Source: Symbiodinium natans (taxonomy: Eukaryota; Sar; Dinophyceae; Suessiales; Symbiodiniaceae). Taken from it: DNA of 64,000 nt. Of the stretch, positions 1 through 11,800 are shown piece after piece. Position 1 is the stretch's first letter. Each line of letters starts with the position of its first letter. Made by a program: the position numbers and the translations under genes. The notes beneath the pieces are model-generated. The model was not told the origin of the DNA. It ran no database searches and saw only the letters and a program-made list of their open reading frames with translations. The stretch lies in the NCBI GenBank assembly GCA_905221605.1, contig CAJNDS010002065.1, forward strand, positions 267,501 through 331,500, given 5' to 3'.

Positions 1-3000
1 CATACCTCCAAGGGCAAACGCCTTCATTCGAACTGGTACCAACCATGTAGCGCACAGTCTAGTAGTTGGCCCCATTTTCAGCCCACTTCACATTGTAAGC
101 ATAGAGGCCCGCAATGGGCTCCCTCAGCCATGCTCCCATGGTTCCATTGTCCACGGGCTTGAAATCAGGAGTCCGGTCGTCCGCATGAGTTCCGATAACA
201 GCCAACGCATCCCTGTGCGCGCAACCGCATTCTTCGCTACCGCTGCAACGTGCAACGGCTTAGCCAGAACGGATACCCACGTGGCCTTACGTCCGGCTTC
301 ACTGGACCTGGATCCAAAGCGGAGATACACCAGCTCCCCATCCGCCAAGGCATCCAGCCCCTTGACGAAACAATGATGCGGGACAGCCCACACGCGGCCC
401 TCAATTAAGACCGTGGCCTGGCATAGGGCGACTCCAGAAGAGCGGACAACCATGCACCCAACTGTAGCCGCCCAAGAGCGCTTTACAGGGGCTTGGTCGG
501 AAATGTCCGGAGCCAATTCCAGCCAGGCTTGGTTCTCCAACTGGTCCACAGTCATATGGGGTTTGAAAACGAAGGATTCCGGGATCGCTGGGTCGGCGTT
601 GCCGCTCGCCTTCAAGGCTGCTCGCAGCATTGGCACATAGTGTCTCAAAGCCTCCACAGTATTCGCCTTCACTGCTGTTGGAAAGTTGTCCTTGGTACGC
701 CTTAGCAGTTCGGCCTCCTTTGCCGGCGTAGCGCCAGTATTCCCAGCAAGTTGAGTCCACTTGAAAGCGTTTTTCTTTGAAACCCTGGAGACGACATTGA
801 TGGCCTCCCCATAGTCCACATTCGAAAACCGCTGGAACTAAAGCTAGGATAACCACGGTCACTGGGAACAACATGAGAAGGCCGGTCAAGACCAGCAGGC
901 TCACTCGGGCTGCGGTACCCGCATCCCTAGCACTCGAAGCCTCCCGCAACAACTTACGTGAGCATCAATGCAAAGGCGCCAGGACCGACCAAGAAACGTC
1001 CCCACTGCGAAACCGCCGCCAGAAAGAATCAGGCAAAATTGTTGCACAAAAGGTGTCAGTGCCTAGCAAATGAATAAATGCAATCAAAAACACGGCAAAG
1101 AAGACAGGCAGATAAGAAAAGAAGCCAGTAGGACCCAAACGACGGATAACACGGAAGATCACTGCATAAGGCTGCCAGTCAAACCGGCATCTAACCAAAC
1201 CGGGGAGGAACTTGGACGGTGTCGGGCGAACAACTTCCCAACTTGGGATTGGGCATAAAGACGGGAGCCCGTCTGTCCGCAAATCACTGCGGCCAGCATC
1301 GCCAAATTGCCAAAGGCAGTGAGAAGGACAACAAGATGTTCATTGGAGGACAGGTCTGCAAACCCGTTGGCCATCAAAGCGATCGCTGACAGACTCCACT
1401 CCACTGGGGTCAGTGGTTCCTCCCTAGCATACAACGAAGATATAAAGACGCAGAAAACGATGAAAACTCCCTGATAAAAAACTTACACTCGCACCCAACC
1501 AACCAATAAGAAGACTGGTAAAAAGAACCGTAAGCAAAGCACTCCAAATGGAAGGTTCCTCAACCCCCAGCCTAAAATAGGCCGCAAAGGCATTCATTGC
1601 AAGAGACGTGAGCAACATGGAAGCTGCTGGAAGGGAGTCACTCATGACGCGAGTCGTCCTGCGATGTAACTCGGTCAAATCCGAGAACGCCTCCTCAGAG
1701 TCGACCATGGAAGGAAGGCCCATCCGATTGCCAATGATGGACCATTGTTGGTAGGGAGCCGAGAAACTACCCGGCGGCACTCTTCAGAATGACCTTGTTG
1801 AGAACCCCGTCTTGTCTCTGCCTCCGTCTTCGAGAAAGCGCGAACAGTACGGAAGTCGGCGGTGGCAAAGTCTCCACTGATGTAGCTGGCCGTCAACCCG
1901 CGCTCGCCAGTCTGCCTCCTGAGAGCAAAAACTCTGGCACACCAGCGTGCAAGAGGTCCAGCCAACTATCACAGGACAATGGGTCAATCGTTGCTCCGGG
2001 TCCACATCGGGAACATTCCAGGTAACCCTGTCGCCCAAATGAGTCACACTAACTGTGAAGACTCGGAGCTGATGGTTGGTAGTGGCCTCCTCGAACAAAC
2101 TGTTGGCCATCGCTCGACGGATATTGTTGCTCGGAGTAAGTGTCCAATAATACAAGTCACTCGCGATGTCGGAGCTCTCTCCCGAGCCGTCGGCACATGA
2201 ACTTCATTCAGGACGGTGCAACCGGAAGGAGTTCCCAGGGAGGACCGCCTCCACCCGGCCAGTTGGGTTTGTGGGGAAACCAGCTTAATGCCACTACAAG
2301 TCAAAGCATCCCTTCCCAGATACTGCAAAGACCCCAGTTGGAAGTTAGCTCCCAAGTTCAAGCCACCTGCTCCGACTCCCGCCATGAAGGAAATACCCAA
2401 CCTCACTGATGCACCAGCCCGAGCTGCGGATTTGACATGGACAGCCAGGCTGGTTAAGGATGTTGGGCGAGGAATCAATTGCGCTGGATCAAAACCCGCC
2501 CCTGGCGCAAACCGCTTCATGAAGCACCAACTCCTGCCGTTCACCACTCCCTGTACAAAGAGATCACAATTGACCTCAGTTTGGCAACGAGCCTCACAAG
2601 CCACAAAATCCTCTTCATGTTGCCCAATATCCACGGAGTTGTGCATGCAATTCCTGTCGGGGTAGTGCTGAAGCTGCGGCACAGAGCGTGGCTGCGTCCA
2701 TGATCGTGGGGGTCCCCGCGCCGGAGGTGAGCCTACAGCCCACAGCCAGACCACGGCCCAAACCAATGATCGGACTCCAACACCACAGCCTCCTGAATGA
2801 TGGCGCCGGGCCGACCTCCTGTAATCGCGAACGCCGCAAGAGCGGCAGCCGCTCTGTCCCAATCATCCCTCGGATGACACCTGCTCCACACAGCGCAGTG
2901 AAATCAACACCGACCGCTTAAAGATCCGACTGGACTGGATCTCACTGATGGCAGGAAGAGACCGGCATCAACCAAGGCTTTGTCCAAGTCTACCGCCTTT

Positions 3001-3264
3001 AGACTTGCGGACAAAAACTCCAGGCCCTCCCAACTGTCGGAAGAGCTTGCAACCTCCGCGCACAAAGACGCAAGACAGGCCACAACAAAACTGACCAAAC
3101 CAAACTAACAAACTTCCTACACCCATGGCTTAAAGCCAAACCCGAGCCGAGATCAAGTTTCGCGTGTGCGCGAGGACGAACTCAAGTGCACGGAGAGAAG
3201 GCCAAGCAGATCACTCAGAGCCAACCCCCCTTTTAAGCTTTTTTTGAGCCAAAACGGCTACGGT
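1..3264 (-). pseudogene. Retroposed, frame-broken gene for a multi-pass membrane protein (left end outside window)
   Basis: Protein-like sequence runs almost continuously on the minus strand from about 3125 to the window edge but changes frame every 150-400 bases, with no intron-like gaps. In order: a hydrophobic leader near 3125-3050; a cysteine-containing segment (about 2650-2500) spaced somewhat like a PAN/apple domain; a beta-rich stretch to about 1960; about five hydrophobic segments at 1650-1480, 1400-1270, 1120-1040 and 920-820; then a soluble region from about 820 with a short motif (EGRVWAVPHHCF) that could be the His site of a chymotrypsin-like fold. The tail continues in another frame from about 210 past the edge. 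A spliced-leader relic sits at the 5' end (3243-3264). Together this suggests a reverse-transcribed, trans-spliced mRNA now decayed. The protein family is not recognised; the domain hints are weak. Confidence 0.5.
3243..3264 (-). other. Dinoflagellate spliced-leader relic
   Basis: Read on the minus strand, 3264-3244 is ACCGTAGCCGTTTTGGCTCAA. The known dinoflagellate leader is DCCGTAGCCATTTTGGCTCAAG (D is A, G or T). The match is complete except for one internal A-to-G and the final G. The leader is added to mRNA by trans-splicing, so a genomic copy ahead of a coding region marks a retroposed transcript. Telomere-like TTTAGGG repeats abut its 5' side directly. An A-rich stretch and a roughly 120-base untranslated region lead to an ATG near 3125. 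Confidence 0.75.
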
Positions 3265-3562
3265 TTAGGGTTTAGGCTTTAGGGTTTAGGGTTTAGGGCT
3301 TTGGGAGAGCGATCGCGGCATAACAGCCCGGTCCACAACCTGTCCCCCTTTCCAAACTGCAGCCGCAAGCGCTTCTCGAATTCGGAGAAGCCAGCATCCC
3401 ACCACGATGTGCCGCCTGTCAACTCTTCGGGGTTGTGAAATTTGGAACCCTAAACTCCTAAACCCTAACCCCTAACCCTAAACTGTAAACCCTAAACCCT
3501 ACACCCTAAACCCTAAACCCTTTTTGCTAAACCCTACACCCTAAACCCCAAACCCTACCTAC
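3263..3562. repeat. Telomere-like TTTAGGG/CCCTAAA tracts on either side of a short unique piece
   Basis: 3263-3300 holds degenerate TTTAGGG units and 3448-3562 holds degenerate CCCTAAA units, so the two tracts face each other across about 150 bases of unique sequence. Plant-type TTTAGGG repeats are the telomere repeat of dinoflagellates; here they are internal. No gene is seen from 3300 to 3900. Confidence 0.85.
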
Positions 3563-3987
3563 CCTGAAAGTGCATGACATGAAGATTGAGTTTCAGGCTT
3601 TTCAGGACCCAAGGGTCGGCCATCCGAAGCAGGATTTGCCGATTTGAAAGACAGACCACTTAATCTCCTCACAACAAACCTGGAGCTTGGAACATAAAAC
3701 CCAACGAAACTCCTCTGCTCTACAGATAAGCCTCTTGGTCCCCGCTCGTCCACCTCTTCTTCGAACCTTGGAGATGCTTCTTGTTGGTGCTACTGCTCGG
3801 GTTTCAAGAATGGGGCTCCGGGTTTTGGTTGTTCGTCGTGGGGCAAATCGCAGAGTTCCGGCGATCGCATGATTCATCGGCAAAGTACTGGCGCCAGGTT
3901 CGTTTAACTACTGGCTTGAAGAGATGTTGGGAGCTTGCATCAAGTCGTCCATGAGTTAGAAAGGTGCATGCACTGGTCTTCCACAAC

Positions 3988-4145
3988 CTAACAACCAACC
4001 AACCAACCAACCAACCAACCAACCAGCCAACCAACCAACCAACTAGGGTAACCAGCGTCAACCAGCCAAACCCTAAGCCGGACGATCGTGGCTGGCGGAG
4101 ATAGACTGCAGATCTGTGAAACTCGAAGCACCAGCATTCACGCAC

Positions 4146-4180
<35 letters not shown>

Positions 4181-4189
4181 CGCTCCCCT
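3988..4189. repeat. AACC microsatellite followed by a 43-base poly-C run
   Basis: 3988-4043 is an (AACC)n array of about thirteen units with one interruption. 4147-4189 is an unbroken run of 43 cytosines. A run this long is prone to sequencing and assembly error, and its true length is uncertain. No gene is seen from 3900 to 5040. Confidence 0.9.
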
Positions 4190-4265
4190 CCCCACCTGTT
4201 CATGGTGTTTTGGGTTGGGTTCCCGCCCCCCGTCCCCTCCTGTGTTCATGGTGTGTGGTGAGTGG

Positions 4266-4845
4266 TGAGTTTAGGGTTTGGGCTTCGGGCTTTTGCTACC
4301 CGCGCCCCGTGGTTCACAATCGGTTTAGTGTTTCGGGTTCAGGGTTTAGGGTTGAACCTTCAGGGTTTAGGGCTTCCCCTCTCTACCCCTGTGGTTGAGC
4401 TGGGTTTAGGGTTAAGGAGCTTCCTTACCCTAAACCCTAAAAGCCCTAATACTAGGGCTGTAGGTTTGGCCAGAAACCCTAAACCCTTACCCCTAAAGCT
4501 TCAAACCTAACCCTCAACCCTAAACCCTAAACCCCTTCTGCAAGGGATACGGGGTTCCACCTGGGTTTCCCATCCCCAAACCCTAAGCCCTAAACCCTAA
4601 ACTCCCCTTCCCCCGGAGGAGTTGCCCAGAAACTCGCCGCCACAGCGCTGCTCTCCGAAGGGCTCGGCCCAGCAGCCTGCTGGGGCTTAGGGTTGAGGGT
4701 TAGGGTTTGAGGTTTAGGGCTTAGGGTTAGGGTTGAGGGTTGAGGGTTTAGGGTTTCGGGTTTGGTCGCTCACTCTCACACAAGGCAGGCAAGGTCGGGT
4801 TTAGGGTTTCGGGTTTAGGGTTTTGGCTTTTGGGCTTTGGGTTTT
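4266..4845. repeat. Scattered telomere-like repeats in both orientations
   Basis: Short blocks of TTTAGGG and CCCTAAA variants alternate in orientation over about 580 bases, mixed with TTTTGGG/TTTGGGT variants near 4820-4870. Open frames through this part are low-complexity and are not genes. Confidence 0.8.
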
Positions 4846-5162
4846 GGGTTTGGGTTTTGGGTTTTGGGTTGTGTGAAAGCACTATGCAAAGTCGCGCTTC
4901 GGGTCTCGATGCGCGAAAAGTGGAGTTGCCCTTGCCGAACCAGTGCCGCTATAGAAACCCGAACCCCAATCAAGCTTGGTGAGACCAAAAGCCCCAACAA
5001 ATGCACTAATTCATGCGCACAGTACGCTTATAATATAGTACATTTTTTGGGTTTTTGGGGTTCACTTCGTTCACTTATTACTCTATTCTTGTTTCGTTCG
5101 TGTGTTCTCTGCGTTCATTCCTTCGCAGGCTCATTCATTCTCTTATTCACACACTCTCTTCA

Positions 5163-5240
5163 CCCCTAATAATAATACTATATGAAGTGAATTATAATGA
5201 GGAACGAAGCATGAATTCACTTCATAGTATTATTATGGGG
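5163..5240. repeat. Near-perfect inverted repeat (hairpin)
   Basis: The arm at 5163-5193 and the arm at 5214-5240 are reverse complements over about 27 bases, differing by a two-base and a short loss in the right arm (core AATTCACTTCATAGTATTATTA). The loop is about 20 bases. It sits in an AT-rich island (5040-5400) unlike the surrounding sequence, which suggests a small non-autonomous mobile element. Confidence 0.75.
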
Positions 5241-5241
5241 G

Positions 5242-5315
5242 CACGGGCTAGTATATTTTAATGCAAAGCGTGCGTTCTTTCATCCTTACCTTTGCATTAA
5301 TATTATACGCCCGTG
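5242..5315. repeat. Second inverted repeat, abutting the first
   Basis: The arm at 5242-5267 starts CACGGGC and ends ATGCAAA. The arm at 5291-5315 starts TTTGCAT and ends GCCCGTG. They pair imperfectly over about 25 bases, with a loop of about 23 bases. It starts one or two bases after the first hairpin, so the two form a double-hairpin island. The end motif GCCCGTATAATAAT occurs again inside the insertion at 25303-26065. Confidence 0.7.
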
Positions 5316-5636
5316 TGAAGAGAGAAGTGAACTAGAGAATGACAGGACACGTGCGGTTGTTGTTCACTTCACAGGTCATGACTTCTATCACTAGCCCGTA
5401 CGTACCATTCATCTCTCTCACTCTTGTTCCACAGCCTTGTTCACCCATCCAGTAAGCCTTTCCCACGTCTGTTAACCGTTCATTCCCCGGGGCCCTTTCC
5501 TTCACTCGCGATCCTCAACTAAACCCGTACACCCCGGGGGGACCGAATGAAGCCTAAAAGGGTCTATGGCTCATATACCTTCATAGGAAGTCAAGCAGTA
5601 TAGGGTATACAACCCCATTATTTTTGGGGTTCATTT

Positions 5637-5690
5637 CCCCTAAACCCTAAACCCTAAACCCTTTTAACCCTAAACCCTAAACCCTAAACC
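5637..5690. repeat. CCCTAAA telomere-like tract
   Basis: About seven CCCTAAA units with one interruption. From 5690 to 6290 I see no convincing gene. Confidence 0.85.
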
Positions 5691-6359
5691 CCCCAAGAAC
5701 ACTCAGAAGGCGAAGACCCCCCAGCGTGCCCGAGCCTGGTGGCACAGGCTTGTCCGGGCGGTCATAGCCACCACCGCGCTGGTAAGGTGGCCCTGGCATA
5801 GGCTTGAGATGGCTTTGGGCTTTCGACAACCGTCAGAGGCTTGCAACCCGAGCTTTCTGCCTCTTTCTACCCTTTTTTGCATCCGACTGCTTCCGAGCCC
5901 TTCTTTTGCCCAAACCCAGTGCTCAGGCCCGCCTGGCCAATCTGCTCTGCCCCGGCCCCGCGACCGGTCCTGCGAACTCTGCCCCCCTTTTCAAAGCTGC
6001 TGCCCTTTTCCAAGTCTGCCCCCAAACACGGTGCACGCAAAAGAGCACTGCCTCAGGGGTTAAGACAAGCCCCAAAGCTCTCTAAGACCGCGCGCTGGCC
6101 ACAAAGTTTTCGCGTTGGGGCATCTTGAGCAGGCTTCACCCCCTTGGTCCAGCTGCTGTTGCTGTCCCTCTGGCCCACTGAGCGAGTCGAAGGCCTGCGA
6201 ATGGCAGGAAAGGTGATGCGATGGTATTCAAAACCCGACAAGCCGAAACTTTGTGTGCATCCTCCTTTTGACTCAATGACTGTATGAAGAGCTCATAATC
6301 AGCGAGGTACGTAGCAACGTAACATGACACTTCGGGAACAGGGGCAACATCTGACAGCA

Positions 6360-6544
6360 GCTATCATGTCCTTCATCTGCTGGGCCTCGGAAAGTCTTTG
6401 AAAGGCGAGCTTCGCATCCGGGTGGGTGCACTTGTCCTTCAGATTGCATACTGCTTCAAAAGTATGATGCAGGGAATCACCTCTGTCCACTTTTCGAATC
6501 GGGACTTTCCAATTTCCTGGACCTGAGTCCTCGCTTTGAGACAA
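6360..6544 (-). CDS. Possible exon with a degenerate J-domain-like helix
   Basis: An open stretch on the minus strand carries HPDAKLAFQRLSEAQQMKD preceded by a charged helix. The spacing of HPD, AF and LSEA resembles helices II-III of a DnaJ domain. The rest of the domain is not seen and no neighbouring exon is identified, so it may be a fragment or chance. No other gene is seen between 5700 and 7150. Confidence 0.25.
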
Positions 6545-7194
6545 AGCACTTTTAAAGCATCCGGTGCAAACGGAACGCTTCTTAAAATGCTACCACCCGG
6601 TGCAGCACAGGCGCTGGGTGAATGAGCAGCGCAGCCGTGCGGTAAGCTCTACGGACAACGACGGCCTGGGAGAACTCTGGGCTTTGGACATCAAGGCCGA
6701 GCTCGATATATCATGCAGCGTGCAGCTGCTGCTGTAGAACGTTCTCTGCTTGCCCCGTGCAGCCTCCTGAGCTATTTTTCTCTACAGGTACTACAGGCTT
6801 GCAAAGCCCCGACTGCCGTTTATTGAAGCACCCGCCCAAACTGGGCTGGATGGAGAAAGTGGACCGCCTACGCAACCCTCAACATTCAAAATGCTGACAT
6901 GTCGAACCCTGATAACTTTCGCTCCCAAGCCTGCAATCGCCCCACATCACCCACCAAACCCCTTCCCAACCCTTCTCCAGCCTCACAGACTGCTTGCGGA
7001 AGGCCCAGCCGCTCAAAAGCTGAAGCCTTGGGCCGCAGGGCACGGCGAATAGCCTCCAGAAAAGCAGCTGGGTGCGGCGATACAAGAGTGTTTTGGGACG
7101 GATAAGGAAAAGGTGAAAAGGGTGTGTCTTTCTTTCTGTAAAGATTAAGGAAGAGTGTTCTCGGGATCAACGGAGCAGCTCTCTCTGTCTGGCT

Positions 7195-7306
7195 TGCTCA
7201 CTCACTCGCTCGCTCGCTCGTTCTCTCTCTCTCTCTCTCTCTCCCCCTCTCTCGCTTTCTTTCTTTCTTTCTTTCTTTCTGCGCACCTAACCCTCCCCCA
7301 TTGGGG

Positions 7307-7349
<43 letters not shown>

Positions 7350-7409
7350 CCTCTCTCGCCATCTTTCTTTCTTTCTTTCTTCTTTCTTTCTGCGCACCTA
7401 ACCTTGGGG

Positions 7410-7453
<44 letters not shown>

Positions 7454-7470
7454 CTCTCTCTTTGTCTCTG
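7195..7470. repeat. Polypyrimidine microsatellites (TC)n and (TTTC)n
   Basis: Three blocks of (TC)n separated by (TTTC)n and a short repeated spacer containing GCGCACCTAACC form a longer-period tandem repeat of about 110 bases. The block is highly strand-asymmetric. The Ser/Leu/Phe open frame through it is an artefact of the repeat. 7700-8900 has no gene that I can support. Confidence 0.9.
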
Positions 7471-8944
7471 TCTCTGTGTTCACGCACCTCTGCAACCTCG
7501 GCGGTTGGTACAGCCGCCATGCGCAGCAAGTGAGGGTGTGTGGGGTTAGACGTGGTTGGCTAGGCTCAGTTAAATTCAAGGCCAAAATCTATGGCTCGGG
7601 GCTGTTGTACAGTGTACAGGGCGCAGGCTCACGAAACTACACACATACTTCCTGCCCTGAAGGCAGGAACAGGCGACGCATCCTAAGGCTGGCAATGCGA
7701 GCTTGATTTCTTGTCCAAGGCTGGACGACAGATTGACGTGGTGAGATTCTAGGGCTAAGTCTCGGGGCTTCTGCTCAAACGTTTAAAGGTAGCGTCTCCA
7801 TGATGCACATCCATGCAAGGCAACATCTCATTCACACTGTCACATCAGGCTACTGGTCACGACATGTTCACACATGTTTCCATGCTCGAGCCTGCCGGAC
7901 GCGCGACCCGAAGCCAAATTATGACGATGCAGAGGTTCAATGTTGCACTTAGGCTTCCAGGCTTTTCGGCTACTGAGTGGACTAAGGCTGGTACGGTCTC
8001 GGGCTCTTTCTAAGCGGCCGTTTTGGGCAACATGGATGGGCAAGGGTGCGAGAAGCTAGCTCTTGTTATTAGCTGCGGCAAATCTTATCTTAAGGGCTTT
8101 CTCAGTAGGATGGGACACTTACGGCTTAGGGTGTGTGTGTGTGTCCTTGGTTCGTGAGGTTGGTGTTAAAGAGGGTTTAGATGGTTTGTTGGCTTCTGGC
8201 TGTACCCATGCTGAGGCTTTGTGCACGAAGCCCATAAAGGGTTCACGTCAGGGCCGCATGTTATTGGAACCGCTCCCCGCCTCATTTTGCGCAACTATTG
8301 AGTCATGGAGTTTGGAGGCGTTCTGCTCTGCCTTACAATATCGCTGCTGGAAGCCTTTCTAGGGTTCTTAAAAAAAGAGGGGTGCAAGGGGGCACATAAC
8401 CCTCAAGCCTCCCTAGGTACCTACCCCCTGTGAACCCCCCCTCCCTTCAGAACCCTATAAAGACCACTCCCCTCCTTGGTCTCCAGTGTCTCCCCATGGG
8501 GTTCTTCACTTTTCTTCTTCTTCGCCTGAAGGGAGGTGCAGAACTACGTCAACCGAAAAACACACACGCCCATCTTGCACTGCTACACTCAACAAACTCA
8601 AGGGTAACAAACTTTACGTGCGGCTACAAGCTGAGATCGACTGGAAGCCCCGGGTCCTTGAACAGCCGGATGGAAAACAGTTCACTATTCGAAGACCTCA
8701 CTCAAAGCCGCCAACCTTTTCCAAAAAGCCTGAAACCCTGAATGTCACGCCGAAGCATGCCCCCATAACCTTTTCCTAAAGCCTGAAGCCCTGACTGTCA
8801 TGCCGAAGCATGACCGAAACCTCCCGAAAATCTACGACGAAACCAGATCCCCAAAGCCTGAAAGCCGAAAAGAACTGGCACCAAAGGCCTCATCGCTCAA
8901 AACTATCTGACTGTAAGCCTGCACCGGGAAACTGTCAGGAAATT

Positions 8945-9176
8945 TGTTTACTCTGCTACTGCGCTGCTGCTGTGCTGCTGCTACTGTGCTACTGCTACTC
9001 TGCTACTGCTACTCTGCTACTGCTATTGCTGCGACTGCTACTTACTCTGCTACGGCGACTCTGCTACTGCTACTGTACTGCTACTGTAGCGGTGGTGCTA
9101 GTGGTCGTGGTAGTGGTACTGGTAGTGTTCGTGGTAGTGGTAGTGGTAGCGGTAGTGGTAGTGGCAGTGGCAATGA

Positions 9177-9219
<43 letters not shown>

Positions 9220-9500
9220 GGTGGCGGTGGTGGTGGTAGTGGACGAGGACGACGACGACAACAACAACTACCCCTGGCTACCCATTCTACGGCTGCTACT
9301 ACAACTACCCCTGGCTAATGATTCTACGGCTGCTGCTACCATTGCTATCCTAATACTGTTACTTGTGCTCCCTCTATGATTGATCCACCACTGCCAACAG
9401 TAGCACCACTATCACAGCGACCACCACCACCACCACCACCACCACTGCAACTCCTGCTCCAACTCGCACCCGGAACTACCCCCTACCACTCCTACTACTT
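8945..9500. repeat. Trinucleotide repeat region (CTG/CTA, GGT, GTC, CCA)
   Basis: A chain of different triplet repeats: CTGCTA-type at 8955-9080, GTAGTGGT-type at 9080-9170, a pure (GTC)n run at about 9178-9218, then GGT, and (CCA)n at about 9420-9445. Triplet periodicity leaves all three plus-strand frames open, producing runs of Val, Ser/Gly or Arg. None looks like a real protein. Confidence 0.85.
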
Positions 9501-10528
9501 CTACTACCCCTACTACTAATCTCACACTAGCACTGCTCCTTCTCTGCGTCTCCTGCTTGTCTCTCAACTCCCACCACCCCTACTCCTACTCTGACGCTCC
9601 TGCACTTCTACTCTCTCTTCTCTCTTGCTCCCTGCACTCCGACTCCGCTACTCCAGATACTTCTCGCTGCTGCTGCTGCTACTACTGCTTCCAGGGCCAA
9701 ACGTACTCCTACTACTGCTATTGCTGCTCGAGATGCTGCGTTTACCCTGGGAGTGTGAGCGCCTTGCAATCCTAGAAGTACGAGGACGTGAGTCATCAAG
9801 CATAACCCCGCAACTGATCCGAGGGCCACAAAGCCGACCACCGGAATTGAGCTTTGACTTTCTGCGTTCCAGAATCAAGGATGATCATGTGCTTCGGGTT
9901 TAGCAGAGCAACTTGGGAAGAGAGCAAACCCTGTTGACCTGTTAGAGAAATCCTGAAACTGATCTTGGTCTCCTGAACGCTTTGGCAAAGCCCCGGACTG
10001 CCCACCTGAATCTCGACGCTCCCGTCCGAGAGGTTGTAGCAGCATTGCAACATAGCTCAGACAGAGGTGCACTCAACTGGCTAGGTACTGGGTAACCCAG
10101 TATGTGTGCATGGCTGGCTAGCAATCCAGCTAGAATCATGGCTGTCATTGACCTGGGCCTAACTGTAAAACGTCACCAAGAAGTCTAAACCCAAAGATCC
10201 TCCCCCCCTGGCTGCCCAAATCCTGGGGACCCCTCCTGAAACAAGGACATGCTGGAGCCCGACTGAAGGCATTTCCACATCTGAAAACCTCCGCACCAAG
10301 TTCGATGCATCGTCGTTCCGAGCTTCACAACCCCCCCTCCCCCGCCTTTTGCAATCCACCTAACACGGCTGCTATTCCAAGACCTCTCCCTGGTCTGAAC
10401 TTGAAACTGCGATCCAACAATATGAGAAGACCGTCGTCTGCTTGCGAACCGAAAGTAGTCTGGTTTCTGATTTGCCGCGATCTCGATGCCTAGGAACAGG
10501 GCCCCAGGATTGAGGCTTGGCAGTTTCC

Positions 10529-10572
10529 CCTAAACCCTAAACCCTAAAACCTAAACCCTAAACCCTCAACCC
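10529..10572. repeat. CCCTAAA telomere-like tract
   Basis: Six or so CCCTAAA units with small variants. Flanking sequence from 9900 to 10900 gives only weak, unlinked coding hints. Confidence 0.8.
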
Positions 10573-10949
10573 TTGAAGTTTCAAGCGGCTGCTCAGCTGA
10601 TCCTTGGCATGCGTTTGGCTTGCGCTGGGGTTTGCTGGAGGCTTCTCGGCCTGAGTCTCCTGCTGAGGCGCAGATCCTCGAGGTCCTCGGATCGTGGGGA
10701 GGCCAGGGTCGAAAGGGTGCTCCCCTGTTTTGGTGAGGACTCAAACTTGTGCTTTACCAGGCCACTCCTCAAGCAGAGCTTCCGAAGAAAAGCCACGAAT
10801 CCTACAGCCGAGGGCCGACATCCCATAAACCACAACGAGACCTGAAATCGTGGTGTGCCCCAAGTGGCACAAAAATTCGGGGGCCCTCAAAGTCGAGCCA
10901 CAAGCTGCGTCTTCTTTCTGGGAGGGTCCTACCTTAGGCTTGCTTGATC

Positions 10950-11438
10950 AGGGTTTAGGGTTTAGGGTTTAGGGTTTAGGGCTTAGGTTTTAGGCTTTAG
11001 GGTTTAGGGTTCGGGGTTTAGGGTTTAGGTTAGGGTTTAGGGTTTAGGGTACAGGGTGTAAGGACTCTTACTTCAGGATTTAGGACTGATGTTGGCCCAA
11101 AAAAAACGTGTCATGGAGCGATCGAAATGCTCGTGCACTTTTACCCCCTGCACGGCAGAAATGTGGTCTGTATACTGTACACTGGCACACAGGGCTTGGA
11201 TCTGCTGTCGGGTCTGGAGCTGCAGGTTTAGGGTTTAGGGTTTAGGGTTTAGGGTTTAGGGTTTAGGGTTTAGGGTTTAGGGTTTAGGGTTTAGGGGTTT
11301 AGGGGTTTAGGGGTTTAGGGGTTTAGGGTTTAGGGTTTAGGGTTTAGGGTTTAGGGTTTAGGGTTTAGGGTTTAGGGTTTAGGGTTTAGGGTTTAGGGTT
11401 TAGGGTTTAGGGTTTCTGCATGAGGGTTTAGGGTTTAA
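10950..11438. repeat. Longest TTTAGGG array in the window
   Basis: Two blocks of TTTAGGG: a degenerate one at 10950-11058 and a nearly pure one at 11225-11438 with about 29 units, a few extended to TTTAGGGG. The G-rich strand is the plus strand. The purity of the second block suggests recent expansion or insertion compared with the decayed tracts elsewhere. Confidence 0.9.
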
Positions 11439-11734
11439 AAGGTCGCTTTAAGACCTCCTTGGAGCTCTCCGCAAGCGATGAGTTTGGCTCTGCCACACAC
11501 ATCGCATGTCTAGGTTTTTGGAGCTCATGACACCTGTGCAAGGCTCGATAAAAGACGCTTGGCACCCAAACTGAGGCCTGCCCAAATCGCCGTGCAAGCC
11601 CCAAAGAACACAAACTTGAACCCACACTCCACCTGAAACCCCTCCCATTCATGAGCCCCGGCAGACTATTTTATCTACCGGTAGGCTTCCAGGTTTGGAG
11701 CTGACGACACAATTCCTACTTGGCCCGGCCCCTC

Positions 11735-11800
11735 GGCTTCTTCTTCTTTGGTGCCTCCACCGACGCCACCGCCGCGGCCTCAGGATAGTGCAGTGTTGGC
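11735..11800 (-). CDS. Possible short exon, Ala/Val then Lys-rich
   Basis: The minus strand reads a clean stretch ending in EAPKKKKPRGRAK, a basic nuclear-type sequence, before a stop. It may be the 3' exon of the dispersed minus-strand gene suggested by the pieces at 12.95-15.65 kb, but no splice sites were proved. 11800-12900 shows no convincing gene. Confidence 0.2.

Noticed and set aside
1-3264. Endogenous RNA virus polyprotein
   Set aside because: The order of membrane segments followed by a protease-like motif suggested it, but the spliced-leader relic and the secretory-type N-terminal part fit a retroposed host mRNA better, and no polymerase is in the window.
7155-7706. Ser/Leu-rich and Arg/Glu-rich proteins
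   Set aside because: Artefact of (TC)n and (TTTC)n microsatellites.
8810-9379. Val-rich and Gly/Arg-rich proteins
   Set aside because: Artefact of triplet repeats; all three frames stay open.
11225-11438. True chromosome end
   Set aside because: Sequence continues on both sides for many kilobases and the tracts occur in both orientations.
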